A stretch of DNA of 64,000 nucleotides from Smallanthus sonchifolius (lineage: Eukaryota; Streptophyta; Magnoliopsida; Asterales; Asteraceae): assembly GCA_023525975.1 (NCBI GenBank), contig CM042035.1, forward strand, positions 24,912,001-24,976,000. Reading direction: 5' to 3'. The translations under genes and the position numbers were made by a program. Positions 34,482 to 45,494 of the stretch are shown here, in pieces. The stretch's first letter is position 1. Each line of letters begins with the position of its first letter. Below the pieces are notes generated by a model. It had not been told where the DNA came from. It saw only the letters and a program-made list of their open reading frames with translations, and ran no database searches.

Positions 34482-34871
34482 GAAATAACTCTTTCATTCT
34501 ATTACTTTATCCCCTTCCACACATGACTCATTTTTACTTGCATTCTCCTCTTGCGCGCGCGTTCCGCCTTACGTCAACACGTGCGTCACCCGCCGGCGAG
34601 CGTTTAGTTCTTATACTTCCTTGTACAAAACATATTCCCACGCTCACCCGGGGCGTAAGAATAATTGACTAGTATATGAAGACACACGTGTTCCACTCGA
34701 CGTCTAAACGTGTGTCTCCCGCGATCGGGCGTTCCCCGACACGGACCCGCGCGCCCGAGTCTTTACGTACGTTGACCGTTTTTTGACAAAAACTTGTTAC
34801 GCCCACGCCCGCTTGCAAAATAATCAACGGGTGACGTTGTTTTGAGTAAAAAAAAATAATTACTTAAAAAA

Positions 34872-34991
34872 GGGGTTGCAACACGAGGACTTCCCAGGGG
34901 GTCACCCATCCTAGTACTACTCTCGCCCAAGCACGCTTAACTGCGGAGTTCTGATGGGATCCGGTGCTTTAGTGCTGGTATGATCGCAACC
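34872..34991 (-). rRNA. 5S rRNA gene, unit 69
   Basis: Majority gene; class A spacer, 390 nt. Confidence 0.98.
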
Positions 34992-35378
34992 GAAATAACT
35001 CTTCCATTCTATTACTTTATCCCCTTCCACGCATGACTCATTTTTACTTGCATTCTCCTCTTGCGCGCGCGTTCCGCCTTACGTCAACACGTGCGTCACC
35101 CGCCGGCGAGCGTTTAGTTCTTATACTTCCTTGTACAAAACATATTCTCACGCTCACCCGAGGCGTAAGAATAATTGACTAGTATATGAAGACACACGTG
35201 TTCCACTCGACGTCTAACCGTGTGTCTCGCGCGATCGGGCGTTCCCCGACACGGACCCGCGCGCCCGAGTCTTTACGTACGTTAACCGTTTTTTGACAAA
35301 AACTCGTTACGCCCACGTCCGCTTGCATAATAATCAACGGATGACGTTGTTTACAGTAAAAAAGAATAAATTAAAAAA

Positions 35379-35498
35379 GAGGTTGCAACACGAGGACTTC
35401 CCAGGGGGTCACCCATCCTAGTACTACTCTCGGCCAAGCACGCTTAACTGCGGAGTTCTGATGGGATCCGGTGCTTTAGTGCTGGTATGATCGCAACC
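35379..35498 (-). rRNA. 5S rRNA gene, unit 70 (G66C, C119T)
   Basis: G66C and C119T; class B spacer with gtttacag, 387 nt. The downstream T-run is interrupted (plus strand aaaaaagaataaa), a private change near 35364. Confidence 0.97.
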
Positions 35499-35887
35499 GA
35501 AATAACTTTTTCAGTCTATTACTTTATCCCCTTCCACACATGACTCATTTTTACTTGCATTCTCCTCTTGCGCGCGCGTTCCGCCTTACGTCAACACGTG
35601 CGTCACCCGCCGGCGAGCGTTTAGTTCTTATACTTCCTTGTACAAAACATATTCCCACGCTCACCCGGGGCGTAAGAATAATTGACTAGTATATGAAGAC
35701 ACACTTGTTCCACTCGACGTCTAAACGTGTGTCTCCCGCGATCGGGCGTTCCCCGACACGGACCCGCGCGCCCGAGTCTTTTCGTACGTTGACCGTTTTT
35801 TGACAAAAACTTGTTACGCCCACGCCCGCTTGCAAAATAATCAACGGGTGACGTTGTTTTGAGTAAAAAAAATAATTACTTAAAAAA

Positions 35888-36007
35888 GGGGTTGCAACAC
35901 GAGGACTTCCCAGGGGGTCACCCATCCTAGTACTACTCTCGCCCAAGCACGCTTAACTGCGGAGTTCTGATGGGATCCGATGCTTTAGTGCTGGTATGAT
36001 CGCAACC
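35888..36007 (-). rRNA. 5S rRNA gene, unit 71 (C28T)
   Basis: C28T; class A spacer one A shorter, 389 nt, with cacacttg breaking the inverted-repeat arm near 35704. Confidence 0.97.
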
Positions 36008-36397
36008 GAAATAACTCTTTCATTCTATTACTTTATCCCCTTCCACACATAACTCATTTTTACTTGCATTCTCCTCTTGCGCGCGCGTTCCGCCTTACGT
36101 CAACACGTGCGTCACCTGCCGGCGAGCGTTTAGTTCTTATACTTCCTTGTACAAAACATATTCCCACGCTCACCCGGGGCGTAAGAATAATTGACTAGTA
36201 TATGAAGACACACGTGTTCCACTCGACGTCTAACCGTGTGTCTCCCGCGATCGGGCGTTCCCCGACACGGACCCGCGCGCCCGAGTCTTTACGTACGTTG
36301 ACCGTTTTTTGACAAAAACTTGTTACGCCCACGCCCGCTTGCAAAATAATCAACGGGTGACGTTGTTTTGAGTAAAAAAAAATAGTTACTTAAAAAA

Positions 36398-36518
36398 GGG
36401 GTTGCAACACGAGGACTTCCCAGGGGGGTCACCCATCCTAGTACTACTCTCGCCCAAGCACGCTTAACTGCGGAGTTCTGATGGGATCCGGTGCTTTAGT
36501 GCTGGTATGATCGCAACC
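36398..36518 (-). rRNA. 5S rRNA gene, unit 72 (1-nt insertion)
   Basis: 121 nt: the C-run at 91-95 has six C. The extra base lies in box C and the helix IV hairpin, so both TFIIIA binding and folding could suffer. Spacer 390 nt with aatagttact, shared only with unit 99. Confidence 0.9.
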
Positions 36519-36908
36519 GAAATAACTCTTTCAGTCTATTACTTTATCCCCTTCCACACATGACTCATTTTTACTTGCATTCTCCTCTTGCGCGCGCGTT
36601 CCGCCTTACGTCAACACGTGCGTCACCCGCCGGCGAGCGTTTAGTTCTTATACTTCCTTGTACAAAACATATTCCCACGCTCACCCGGGGCGTAAGAATA
36701 ATTAACTAGTATATGAAGACACACGTGTTCCACTCGACGTCTAACCGTGTGTCTCCCGCGATCGGGCGTTCCCCGACACGGACCCGCGCGCCCGAGTCTT
36801 TACGTACGTTGACCGTTTTTTGACAAAAACTTGTTACGCCCAAGCCCGCTTGCAAAATAATCAACGGGTGACGTTGTTTTGAGTAAAAAAAAATAATTAC
36901 TTAAAAAA

Positions 36909-37028
36909 GGGGTTGCAACACGAGGACTTCACAGGGGGTCACCCATCCTAGTACTACTCTCGCCCAAGCACGCTTAACTGCGGAGTTCTGATGGGATCCG
37001 GTGCTTTAGTGCTGGTATGATCGCAACC
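36909..37028 (-). rRNA. 5S rRNA gene, unit 73 (G98T)
   Basis: G98T; spacer 390 nt, with a private aattaactag near 36701. Confidence 0.95.
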
Positions 37029-37414
37029 GAAATAACTCTTTCATTCTATTACTTTATCCCCTTCCACACATGACTCATTTTTACTTGCATTCTCCTCTTG
37101 CGCGCGCGTTCCGCATTACGTCAACACGTGCGTCACCCGCCGGCGAGCGTTTAGTTCTTATACTTCCTTGTACAAAACATATTCCCATGCTCACCCGGGG
37201 CGTAAGAATAATTGACTAGTATATGAAGACACACGTGTTCCACTCGACGTCTAAACGTGTGTCTCCCGCGATCGGGCGTTCCCCGACACGGACCCGCGCG
37301 CCCGAGTCTTTACGTACGTTGACCGTTTTTTGACAAAAACTTGTTACGCCCACGCCCGCTTGCAAAATAATCAACGTGTGACGTTGTTTTGGGTAAAAAA
37401 AATAAATTAAAAAA

Positions 37415-37534
37415 GGGGTTGCAACACAAGGACTTCCCAGGGGGTCACCCATCCTAGTACTACTCTCGCCCAAGCACGCTTAACTGCGGAGTTCTGATGG
37501 GATCCGGTGCTTTAGTGCTGGTATGATCGCAACC
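37415..37534 (-). rRNA. 5S rRNA gene, unit 74 (C107T)
   Basis: C107T; class C spacer, 386 nt. Confidence 0.97.
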
Positions 37535-37924
37535 GAAATAACTCTTTCAGTCTATTACTTTATCCCCTTCCACACATGACTCATTTTTACTTGCATTCTC
37601 CTCTTGCGCGCGCGTTCCGCCTTACGTCAACACGTGCGTCACCCGCCGGCGAGCGTTTAGTTCTTATACTTCCTTGTACAAAACATATTCCCACGCTCAC
37701 CCGGGGCGTAAGAATAATTGACTAGTATATGAAGACACACGTGTTCCACTCGACGTCTAAACGTGTGTCTCCCGTGATCGGGCTTTCCCCGACAAGGACC
37801 CGCGCGCCCGAGTCTTTACGTACGTTGACCGTTTTTTGACAAAAACTTGTTACGCCCACGCCCGTTTGCAAAATAATCAACGGGTGACGTTGTTTTGAGT
37901 AAAAAAAAATAATTACTTAAAAAA

Positions 37925-38044
37925 GGGGTTGCAACACGAGGACTTCCCAGGGGGTCACCCATCCTAGTACTACTCTCGCCCAAGCACGCTTAACTGCGGA
38001 GTTCTGATGGGATCCGGTGCTTTAGTGCTGGTATGATCGCAACC
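37925..38044 (-). rRNA. 5S rRNA gene, unit 75
   Basis: Majority gene; spacer 390 nt with gacaagg and cccgtttgc, and a private gggctttcc near 37781. Confidence 0.98.
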
Positions 38045-38431
38045 GAAATAACTCTTTCATTCTATTACTTTATCCCCTTCCACACATGACTCATTTTTAC
38101 TTGCATTCTCCTCTTGCGCGCGCGTTCCGCCTTACGTCAACACGTGCGTCACCCGCCGGCGAGCGTTTAGTTCTTATACTTCCTTGTACAAAACATATTC
38201 CCACGCTCACCCGGGGCGTAAGAATAATTGACTAGTATATGAAGACACACGTGCTCCACTCGACGTCTAAACGTGTGTCTCCCGCGATCGGGCGTTCCCC
38301 GACACGGACCCGCGCGCCCGAGTCTTTACGTACGTTAACCGTTTTTTGACAAAAACTCGTTACGCCCACGTCCGCTTGCATAATAATCAACGGGTGACGT
38401 TGTTTAGAGTAAAAAAAAATAAATTAAAAAA

Positions 38432-38551
38432 GGGGTTGCAACACGAGGACTTCCCAGGGGGTCACCCATCCTAGTACTACTCTCGCCCAAGCACGCTTAA
38501 CTACGGAGTTCTGATGGGATCCGGTGCTTTAGTGCTTGTATGATCGCAACC
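38432..38551 (-). rRNA. 5S rRNA gene, unit 76 (C15A, C49T)
   Basis: C49T plus C15A. C15 is expected to pair with G64 in helix II, so this copy has one broken helix II pair. C15A recurs only in unit 86. Class B spacer, 387 nt. Confidence 0.93.
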
Positions 38552-38937
38552 GAAATAACTCTTTCAGTCTATTACTTTATCCCCTTCCACACATGACTCA
38601 TTTTTACTTGCATTCTCCTCTTGCGCGCGCGTTCCGCCTTACGTCAACACGTGCGTCACCCGCCGGCGAGCGTTTAGTTCTTATACTTCCTTGTACAAAA
38701 CATATTCTCACGCTCACCCGAGGCGTAAGAATAATTGACTAGTATATGAAGACACATGTGTTCCACTCGACGTCTAAACGTGTGTCTCCCGCGATCGGGC
38801 GTTCCCCGACACGGACCCGCGCGCCCGAGTCTTTACGTACGTTAACCGTTTTTTGACAAAAACTTGTTACGCCCACGCCCGCTTGCATAATAATCAACGT
38901 GTGACGTTGTTTTGGGTAAAAAAAATAAATTAAAAAA

Positions 38938-39057
38938 GGGGTTGCAACACAAGGACTTCCCAGGGGGTCACCCATCCTAGTACTACTCTCGCCCAAGCAC
39001 GCTTAACTGCGGAGTTCTGATGGGATCCGGTGCTTTAGTGCTGGTATGATCGCAACC
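38938..39057 (-). rRNA. 5S rRNA gene, unit 77 (C107T, mosaic spacer)
   Basis: C107T. The 386-nt spacer alternates classes: cccgagg (B), taaacgtg (A), gttaaccg (B), cttgttacgcccacgcc (A), gcataataat (B), cgtgtgacg (C). Confidence 0.97.
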
Positions 39058-39447
39058 GAAATAACTCTTTCAGTCTATTACTTTATCCCCTTCCACACAT
39101 GACTCATTTTTACTTGCATTCTCCTCTTGCGCGCGCGTTCCGCCTTACGTCAACACGTGCGTCACCCGCCGGCGAGCGTTTAGTTCTTATACTTCCTTGT
39201 ACAAAACATATTCCCACGCTCACCCGGGGCGTAAGAATAATTGACTAGTATATGAAGACACACGTGTTCCACTCGACGTCTAAACGTGTGTCTCCCGTGA
39301 TCGGGCGTTCCCCGACAAGGACCCGCGCGCCCGAGTCTTTACGTACGTTGACCGTTTTTTGACAAAAACTTGTTACGCCCACGCCCGTTTGCAAAATAAT
39401 CAACGGGTGACGTTGTTTTGAGTAAAAAAAAATAATTACTTAAAAAA

Positions 39448-39567
39448 GGGGTTGCAACACGAGGACTTCCCAGGGGGTCACCCATCCTAGTACTACTCTC
39501 GCCCAAGCACGCTTAACTGCGGAGTTCTGATGGGATCCGGTGCTTTAGTGCTGGTATGATCGCAACC
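39448..39567 (-). rRNA. 5S rRNA gene, unit 78
   Basis: Majority gene; spacer 390 nt; start of the 1,187-bp repeat that carries a deletion scar. Confidence 0.98.
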
Positions 39568-40125
39568 GAAATAACTCTTTCATTCTATTACTTTATCCCC
39601 TTCCACACATGACTCATTTTTACTTGCATTCTCCTCTTGCGCGCGCGTTCCGCCTTACGTCAACACGTGCGTCACCCGCCGGCGAGCGTTTAGTTCTTAT
39701 ACTTCCTTGTACAAAACATATTCCCACGCTCACCCGGGGCGTAAGAATAATTGACTAGTATATGAAGACACACGTGCTCCACTCGACGTCTAAACGTGTG
39801 TCTCCCGCGATCGGGCGTTCCCCGACACGGACCCGCGCGCCCGAGTCTTTACGTACGTTAACCGTTTTTTGACAAAAACTCGTTACGCCCACGTCCGCTT
39901 GCATAATAATCAACGGGTGACGTTGTTTAGAGTAAAAAAAAATAAATTAAACGGGTGACGTTTAAACGTGTGTCTCCCGCGATCGGGCGTTCCCCGACAC
40001 GGACCCGCGCGCCCGAGTCTTTACGTACGTTGACCGTTTTTTGACAAAAACTTGTTACGCCCACGCCCGCTTGCAAAATAATCAACGTGTGACGTTGTTT
40101 TGGGTAAAAAAAATAAATTAAAAAA
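39568..40125. other. 558-nt spacer where a 5S gene has been deleted
   Basis: The left part is the spacer 3' of a C49T-type gene (cgtgctccac, gcataataatcaacggg, gtttagag). Just before the expected gene it breaks at 39951, continues with a 13-nt copy of nearby spacer, and resumes inside a class C spacer at taaacgtgtgtctccc. The gene, its promoter and the first half of the following spacer are missing: about 338 bp relative to two normal units, or more by whole units. Nothing else is inserted. Confidence 0.93.
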
Positions 40126-40244
40126 GGGGTTGCAACACAAGGACTTCCCAGGGGTCACCCATCCTAGTACTACTCTCGCCCAAGCACGCTTAACTGCGGA
40201 GTTCTGATGGGATCCGGTGCTTTAGTGCTGGTATGATCGCAACC
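40126..40244 (-). rRNA. 5S rRNA gene, unit 79 (C107T, 1-nt deletion)
   Basis: 119 nt: four C at 91-95 instead of five, plus C107T. The lost base lies in box C. 3' spacer 558 nt and contains the gene-loss scar. Exact partner of unit 81. Confidence 0.9.
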
Positions 40245-40634
40245 GAAATAACTCTTTCAGTCTATTACTTTATCCCCTTCCACACATGACTCATTTTTAC
40301 TTGCATTCTCCTCTTGCGCGCGCGTTCCGCCTTACGTCAACACGTGCGTCACCCGCCGACGAGCGTTTAGTTCTTATACTTCCTTGTACAAAACATATTC
40401 CCACGCTCACCCGGGGCGTAAGAATAATTGACTAGTATATGAAGACACACGTGTTCCACTCGACGTCTAAACGTGTGTCTCCCGTGATCGGGCGTTCCCC
40501 GACAAGGACCCGCGCGCCCGAGTCTTTACGTACGTTGACCGTTTTTTGACAAAAACTTGTTACGCCCACGCCCGTTTGCAAAATAATCAACGGGTGACGT
40601 TGTTTTGAGTAAAAAAAAATAATTACTTAAAAAA

Positions 40635-40754
40635 GGGGTTGCAACACGAGGACTTCCCAGGGGGTCACCCATCCTAGTACTACTCTCGCCCAAGCACGCT
40701 TAACTGCGGAGTTCTGATGGGATCCGGTGCTTTAGTGCTGGTATGATCGCAACC
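40635..40754 (-). rRNA. 5S rRNA gene, unit 80
   Basis: Majority gene; spacer 390 nt, with a private cgccgacg near 40356; copy of unit 78 at 1,187 bp. Confidence 0.98.
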
Positions 40755-41312
40755 GAAATAACTCTTTCATTCTATTACTTTATCCCCTTCCACACATGAC
40801 TCATTTTTACTTGCATTCTCCTCTTGCGCGCGCGTTCCGCCTTACGTCAACACGTGCGTCACCCGCCGGCGAGCGTTTAGTTCTTATACTTCCTTGTACA
40901 AAACATATTCCCACGCTCACCCGGGGCGTAAGAATAATTGACTAGTATATGAAGACACACGTGCTCCACTCGACGTCTAAACGTGTGTCTCCCGCGATCG
41001 GGCGTTCCCCGACACGGACCCGCGCGCCCGAGTCTTTACGTACGTTAACCGTTTTTTGACAAAAACTCGTTACGCCCACGTCCGCTTGCATAATAATCAA
41101 CGGGTGACGTTGTTTAGAGTAAAAAAAAATAAATTAAACGGGTGACGTTTAAACGTGTGTCTCCCGCGATCGGGCGTTCCCCGACACGGACCCGCGCGCC
41201 CGAGTCTTTACGTACGTTGACCGTTTTTTGACAAAAACTTGTTACGCCCACGCCCGCTTGCAAAATAATCAACGTGTGACGTTGTTTTGGGTAAAAAAAA
41301 TAAATTAAAAAA
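40755..41312. other. 558-nt spacer with the same gene deletion, second copy
   Basis: Same junction 1,187 bp downstream, at 41137-41150. The deletion therefore preceded the duplication. Confidence 0.93.
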
Positions 41313-41431
41313 GGGGTTGCAACACAAGGACTTCCCAGGGGTCACCCATCCTAGTACTACTCTCGCCCAAGCACGCTTAACTGCGGAGTTCTGATGGGAT
41401 CCGGTGCTTTAGTGCTGGTATGATCGCAACC
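41313..41431 (-). rRNA. 5S rRNA gene, unit 81 (C107T, 1-nt deletion)
   Basis: 119 nt with the same C-run deletion and C107T as unit 79, so the indel predates the 1,187-bp duplication. 3' spacer 558 nt. Confidence 0.9.
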
Positions 41432-41821
41432 GAAATAACTCTTTCAGTCTATTACTTTATCCCCTTCCACACATGACTCATTTTTACTTGCATTCTCCTC
41501 TTGCGCGCGCGTTCCGCCTTACGTCAACACGTGCGTCACCCGCCGGCGAGCGTTTAGTTCTTATACTTCCTTGTACAAAACATATTCCCACGCTCACCCG
41601 GGGCGTAAGAATAATTGACTAGTATATGAAGACACACGTGTTCCACTCGACGTCTAAACGTGTGTCTCCCGTGATCGGGCGTTCCCCGACAAGGACCCGC
41701 GCGCCCGAGTCTTTACGTACGTTGACCGTTTTTTGACAAAAACTTGTTACGCCCACGCCCGTTTGCAAAATAATCAACGGGTGACGTTGTTTTGAGTAAA
41801 AAAAAATAATTACTTAAAAAA

Positions 41822-41941
41822 GGGGTTGCAACACGAGGACTTCCCAGGGGGTCACCCATCCTAGTACTACTCTCGCCCAAGCACGCTTAACTGCGGAGTT
41901 CTGATGGGATCCGGTGCTTTAGTGCTGGTATGATCGCAACC
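41822..41941 (-). rRNA. 5S rRNA gene, unit 82
   Basis: Majority gene; spacer 390 nt; third copy of unit 78. Its upstream flank (ctttcagtc) leaves the 1,187-bp repeat. Confidence 0.98.
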
Positions 41942-42331
41942 GAAATAACTCTTTCAGTCTATTACTTTATCCCCTTCCACACATGACTCATTTTTACTTG
42001 CATTCTCCTCTTGCGCGCGCGTTCCGCCTTACGTCAACACGTGCGTCACCCGCCGGCGAGCGTTTAGTTCTTATACTTCCTTGTACAAAACATATTCCCA
42101 CGCTCACCCGGGGCGTAAGAATAATTGACTAGTATATGAAGACACACGTGTTCCACTCGACGTCTAACCGTGTGTCTCCCGCGATCGGGCGTTCCCCGAC
42201 ACGGACCCGCGCGCCCGAGTCTTTACGTACGTTGACCGTTTTTTGACAAAAACTTGTTACGCCCAAGCCCGCTTGCAAAATAATCAACGGGTGACGTTGT
42301 TTTGAGTAAAAAAAAATAATTACTTAAAAAA

Positions 42332-42451
42332 GGGGTTGCAACACGAGGACTTCACAGGGGGTCACCCATCCTAGTACTACTCTCGCCCAAGCACGCTTAA
42401 CTGCGGAGTTCTGATGGGATCCGGTGCTTTAGTGCTGGTATGATCGCAACC
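42332..42451 (-). rRNA. 5S rRNA gene, unit 83 (G98T)
   Basis: G98T; spacer 390 nt with cccaagcccgc. Confidence 0.95.
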
Positions 42452-42837
42452 GAAATAACTCTTTCATTCTATTACTTTATCCCCTTCCACACATGACTCA
42501 TTTTTACTTGCATTCTCCTCTTGCGCGCGCGTTCCGCATTACGTCAACACGTGCGTCACCCGCCGGCGAGCGTTTAGTTCTTATACTTCCTTGTACAAAA
42601 CATATTCCCATGCTCACCCGGGGCGTAAGAATAATTGACTAGTATATGAAGACACACGTGTTCCACTCGACGTCTAAACGTGTGTCTCCCGCGATCGGGC
42701 GTTCCCCGACACGGACCCGCGCGCCCGAGTCTTTACGTACGTTGACCGTTTTTTGACAAAAACTTGTTACGCCCACGCCCGCTTGCAAAATAATCAACGT
42801 GTGACGTTGTTTTGGGTAAAAAAAATAAATTAAAAAA

Positions 42838-42957
42838 GGGGTTGCAACACAAGGACTTCCCAGGGGGTCACCCATCCTAGTACTACTCTCGCCCAAGCAC
42901 GCTTAACTGCGGAGTTCTGATGGGATCCGGTGCTTTAGTGCTGGTATGATCGCAACC
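42838..42957 (-). rRNA. 5S rRNA gene, unit 84 (C107T)
   Basis: C107T; complete class C spacer, 386 nt. Confidence 0.97.
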
Positions 42958-43347
42958 GAAATAACTCTTTCAGTCTATTACTTTATCCCCTTCCACACAT
43001 GACTCATTTTTACTTGCATTCTCCTCTTGCGCGCGCGTTCCGCCTTACGTCAACACGTGCGTCACCCGCCGGCGAGCGTTTAGTTCTTATACTTCCTTGT
43101 ACAAAACATATTCCCACGCTCACCCGGGGCGTAAGAATAATTGACTAGTATATGAAGACACACGTGTTCCACTCGACGTCTAAACGTGTGTCTCCCGTGA
43201 TCGGGCGTTCCCCGACAAGGACCCGCGCGCCCGAGTCTTTACGTACGTTGACCGTTTTTTGACAAAAACTTGTTACGCCCACGCCCGTTTGCAAAATAAT
43301 CAACGGGTGACGTTGTTTTGAGTAAAAAAAAATAATTACTTAAAAAA

Positions 43348-43467
43348 GGGGTTGCAACACGAGGACTTCCCAGGGGGTCACCCATCCTAGTACTACTCTC
43401 GCCCAAGCACGCTTAACTGCGGAGTTCTGATGGGATCCGGTGCTTTAGTGCTGGTATGATCGCAACC
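43348..43467 (-). rRNA. 5S rRNA gene, unit 85
   Basis: Majority gene; spacer 390 nt with gacaagg and cccgtttgc. Confidence 0.98.
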
Positions 43468-43854
43468 GAAATAACTCTTTCATTCTATTACTTTATCCCC
43501 TTCCACACATGACTCATTTTTACTTGCATTCTCCTCTTGCGCGCGCGTTCCGCCTTACGTCAACACGTGCGTCACCCGCCGGCGAGCGTTTAGTTCTTAT
43601 ACTTCCTTGTACAAAACATATTCCCACGCTCACCCGGGGCGTAAGAATAATTGACTAGTATATGAAGACACACGTGCTCCACTCGACGTCTAAACGTGTG
43701 TCTCCCGCGATCGGGCGTTCCCCGACACGGACCCGCGCGCCCGAGTCTTTACGTACGTTAACCGTTTTTTGACAAAAACTCGTTACGCCCACGTCCGCTT
43801 GCATAATAATCAACGGGTGACGTTGTTTAGAGTAAAAAAAAATAAATTAAAAAA

Positions 43855-43974
43855 GGGGTTGCAACACGAGGACTTCCCAGGGGGTCACCCATCCTAGTAC
43901 TACTCTCGCCCAAGCACGCTTAACTACGGAGTTCTGATGGGATCCGGTGCTTTAGTGATTGTATGATCGCAACC
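43855..43974 (-). rRNA. 5S rRNA gene, unit 86 (C15A, G17T, C49T), possible pseudogene
   Basis: C15A and G17T together hit two expected helix II pairs (C15-G64 and G17-C61), on top of C49T. Promoter, box A, box C and terminator are intact, so it may be transcribed but poorly folded. It looks like the C15A lineage of unit 76 with one more change. Class B spacer, 387 nt. Confidence 0.85.
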
Positions 43975-44364
43975 GAAATAACTCTTTCATTCTATTACTT
44001 TATCCCCTTCCACACATGACTCATTTTTACTTGCATTCTCCTCTTGCGCGCGCGTTCCGCCTTACGTCAACACGTGCGTCACCCGCCGGCGAGCGTTTAG
44101 TTCTTATACTTCCTTGTACAAAACATATTCCCACGCTCACCCGGGGCGTAAGAATAATTGACTAGTATATGAAGACACACGTGTTCCACTCGACGTCTAA
44201 ACGTGTGTCTCCCGCGATCGGGCGTTCCCCGACACGGACCCGCGCGCCCGAGTCTTTACGTACGTTGACCGTTTTTTGACAAAAACTTGTTACGCCCACG
44301 CCCGCTTGCAAAATAATCAACGGGTGACGTTGTTTTGAGTAAAAAAAAATAATTACTTAAAAAA

Positions 44365-44484
44365 GGGGTTGCAACACGAGGACTTCCCAGGGGGTCACCC
44401 ATCCTAGTACTACTCTCGCCCAAGCACGCTTAACTGCGGAGTTCTGATGGGATCCGGTGCTTTAGTGCTGGTATGATCGCAACC
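44365..44484 (-). rRNA. 5S rRNA gene, unit 87
   Basis: Majority gene; class A spacer, 390 nt; upstream flank has a private cacgtatgac near 44523. Confidence 0.98.
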
Positions 44485-44871
44485 GAAATAACTCTTCCAT
44501 TCTATTACTTTATCCCCTTCCACGTATGACTCATTTTTACTTGCATTCTCCTCTTGCGCGCGCGTTCCGCCTTACGTCAACACGTGCGTCACCCGCCGGC
44601 GAGCGTTTAGTTCTTATACTTCCTTGTACAAAACATATTCCCACGCTCACTCGGGGCGTAAGAATAATTGACTAGTATATGAAGACACACGTGTTCCACT
44701 CGACGTCTAAACGTGTGTCTCCCGCGATCGGGAGTTCCCCGACACGGACCCGCGCGCCCGAGTCTTTACGTACGTTGACCGTTTTTTGACAAAAACTCGT
44801 TACGCCCACGTCCGCTTGCATAATAATCAACGGATGACGTTGTTTAGAGTAAAAAAAAATAAATTAAAAAA

Positions 44872-44991
44872 AGGGTTGCAACACGAGGACTTCCCAGGGG
44901 GTCACCCATCCTAGTACTACTCTCGCCCAAGCACGCTTAACTGCGGAGTTCTGATGAGATCCGGTGCTTTAGTGCTGGTATGATCGCAACC
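44872..44991 (-). rRNA. 5S rRNA gene, unit 88 (C35T, C120T)
   Basis: C35T and C120T, so the gene merges into a longer T-run. The 387-nt spacer is mosaic: unit-4-type class A on the left, class B from ctcgttacg. Confidence 0.96.
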
Positions 44992-45374
44992 GAAATAACT
45001 TTTTCAGTCTATTACTTTATCCCCTTCCACACATGACTCATTTTTACTTGCATTCTCCTCTTGCGCGCGCGTTACGCCTTACGTTAACACGTGCGTCACC
45101 CGTCGGCGAGCGTTTAGTTCTTATACTTCCTTGTACAAAACACGCTCACCCGGGGCGTAAGAATAATTGACTAGTATATGAAGACACACGTGTTCCACTC
45201 GACGTCTAAACGTGTGTCTCCCGTGATCGGGAGTTCCCCGACACGGACCCGCGCGCCCGAGTCTTTACGTACGTTGACCGTTTTTTGACAAAAACTTGTT
45301 ACGCCCACGCCCGCTTGCAAAATAATCAACGGGTGACGTTGTTTTGAGTAAAAAAAAATAATTACTTAAAAAAA

Positions 45375-45494
45375 GGGGTTGCAACACGAGGACTTCCCAG
45401 GGGGTCACCCATCCTAATACTACTCTCGCCCAAGCACGCTTAACTGCGGAGTTCTGATGGGATCCGGTGCTTTAGTGCTGGTATGATCGCAACC
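45375..45494 (-). rRNA. 5S rRNA gene, unit 89 (C78T)
   Basis: C78T; 383-nt class A spacer with the 8-nt deletion, gttacgcc, cccgtcgg and T7 terminator; counterpart of units 13 and 103. Confidence 0.97.

Larger units (their letters stand above)
32330..34868. repeat. Five-unit tandem duplication, copy 2
   Basis: Units 64-68. Private marks recur at 32580, near 33733 and near 33999. Unit 69 no longer matches unit 64, which sets the right limit near 34.5-34.9 kb. Confidence 0.92.
39448..40634. repeat. 1,187-bp repeat with gene-loss scar, copy 1
   Basis: Contains unit 78, a 558-nt spacer with a deletion junction, the 119-nt unit 79, and the spacer before unit 80. The next copy follows directly. 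Confidence 0.92.
40635..41821. repeat. 1,187-bp repeat with gene-loss scar, copy 2
   Basis: Contains units 80 and 81 with the identical scar and the identical C-run deletion. Unit 82 begins a partial third copy. Confidence 0.92.

Noticed and set aside
38536..38742. Plus-strand ORF of 68 codons (also 43959-44165)
   Set aside because: Begins antisense to the 5S 5' end and runs into the spacer. It exists only because C15A creates the start context ttgtatg in units 76 and 86.
39568..40125. Insertion of a mobile element in the long spacer
   Set aside because: All 558 nt are explained by two spacer pieces and a 13-nt copied filler; no terminal repeats, target duplication or foreign sequence.
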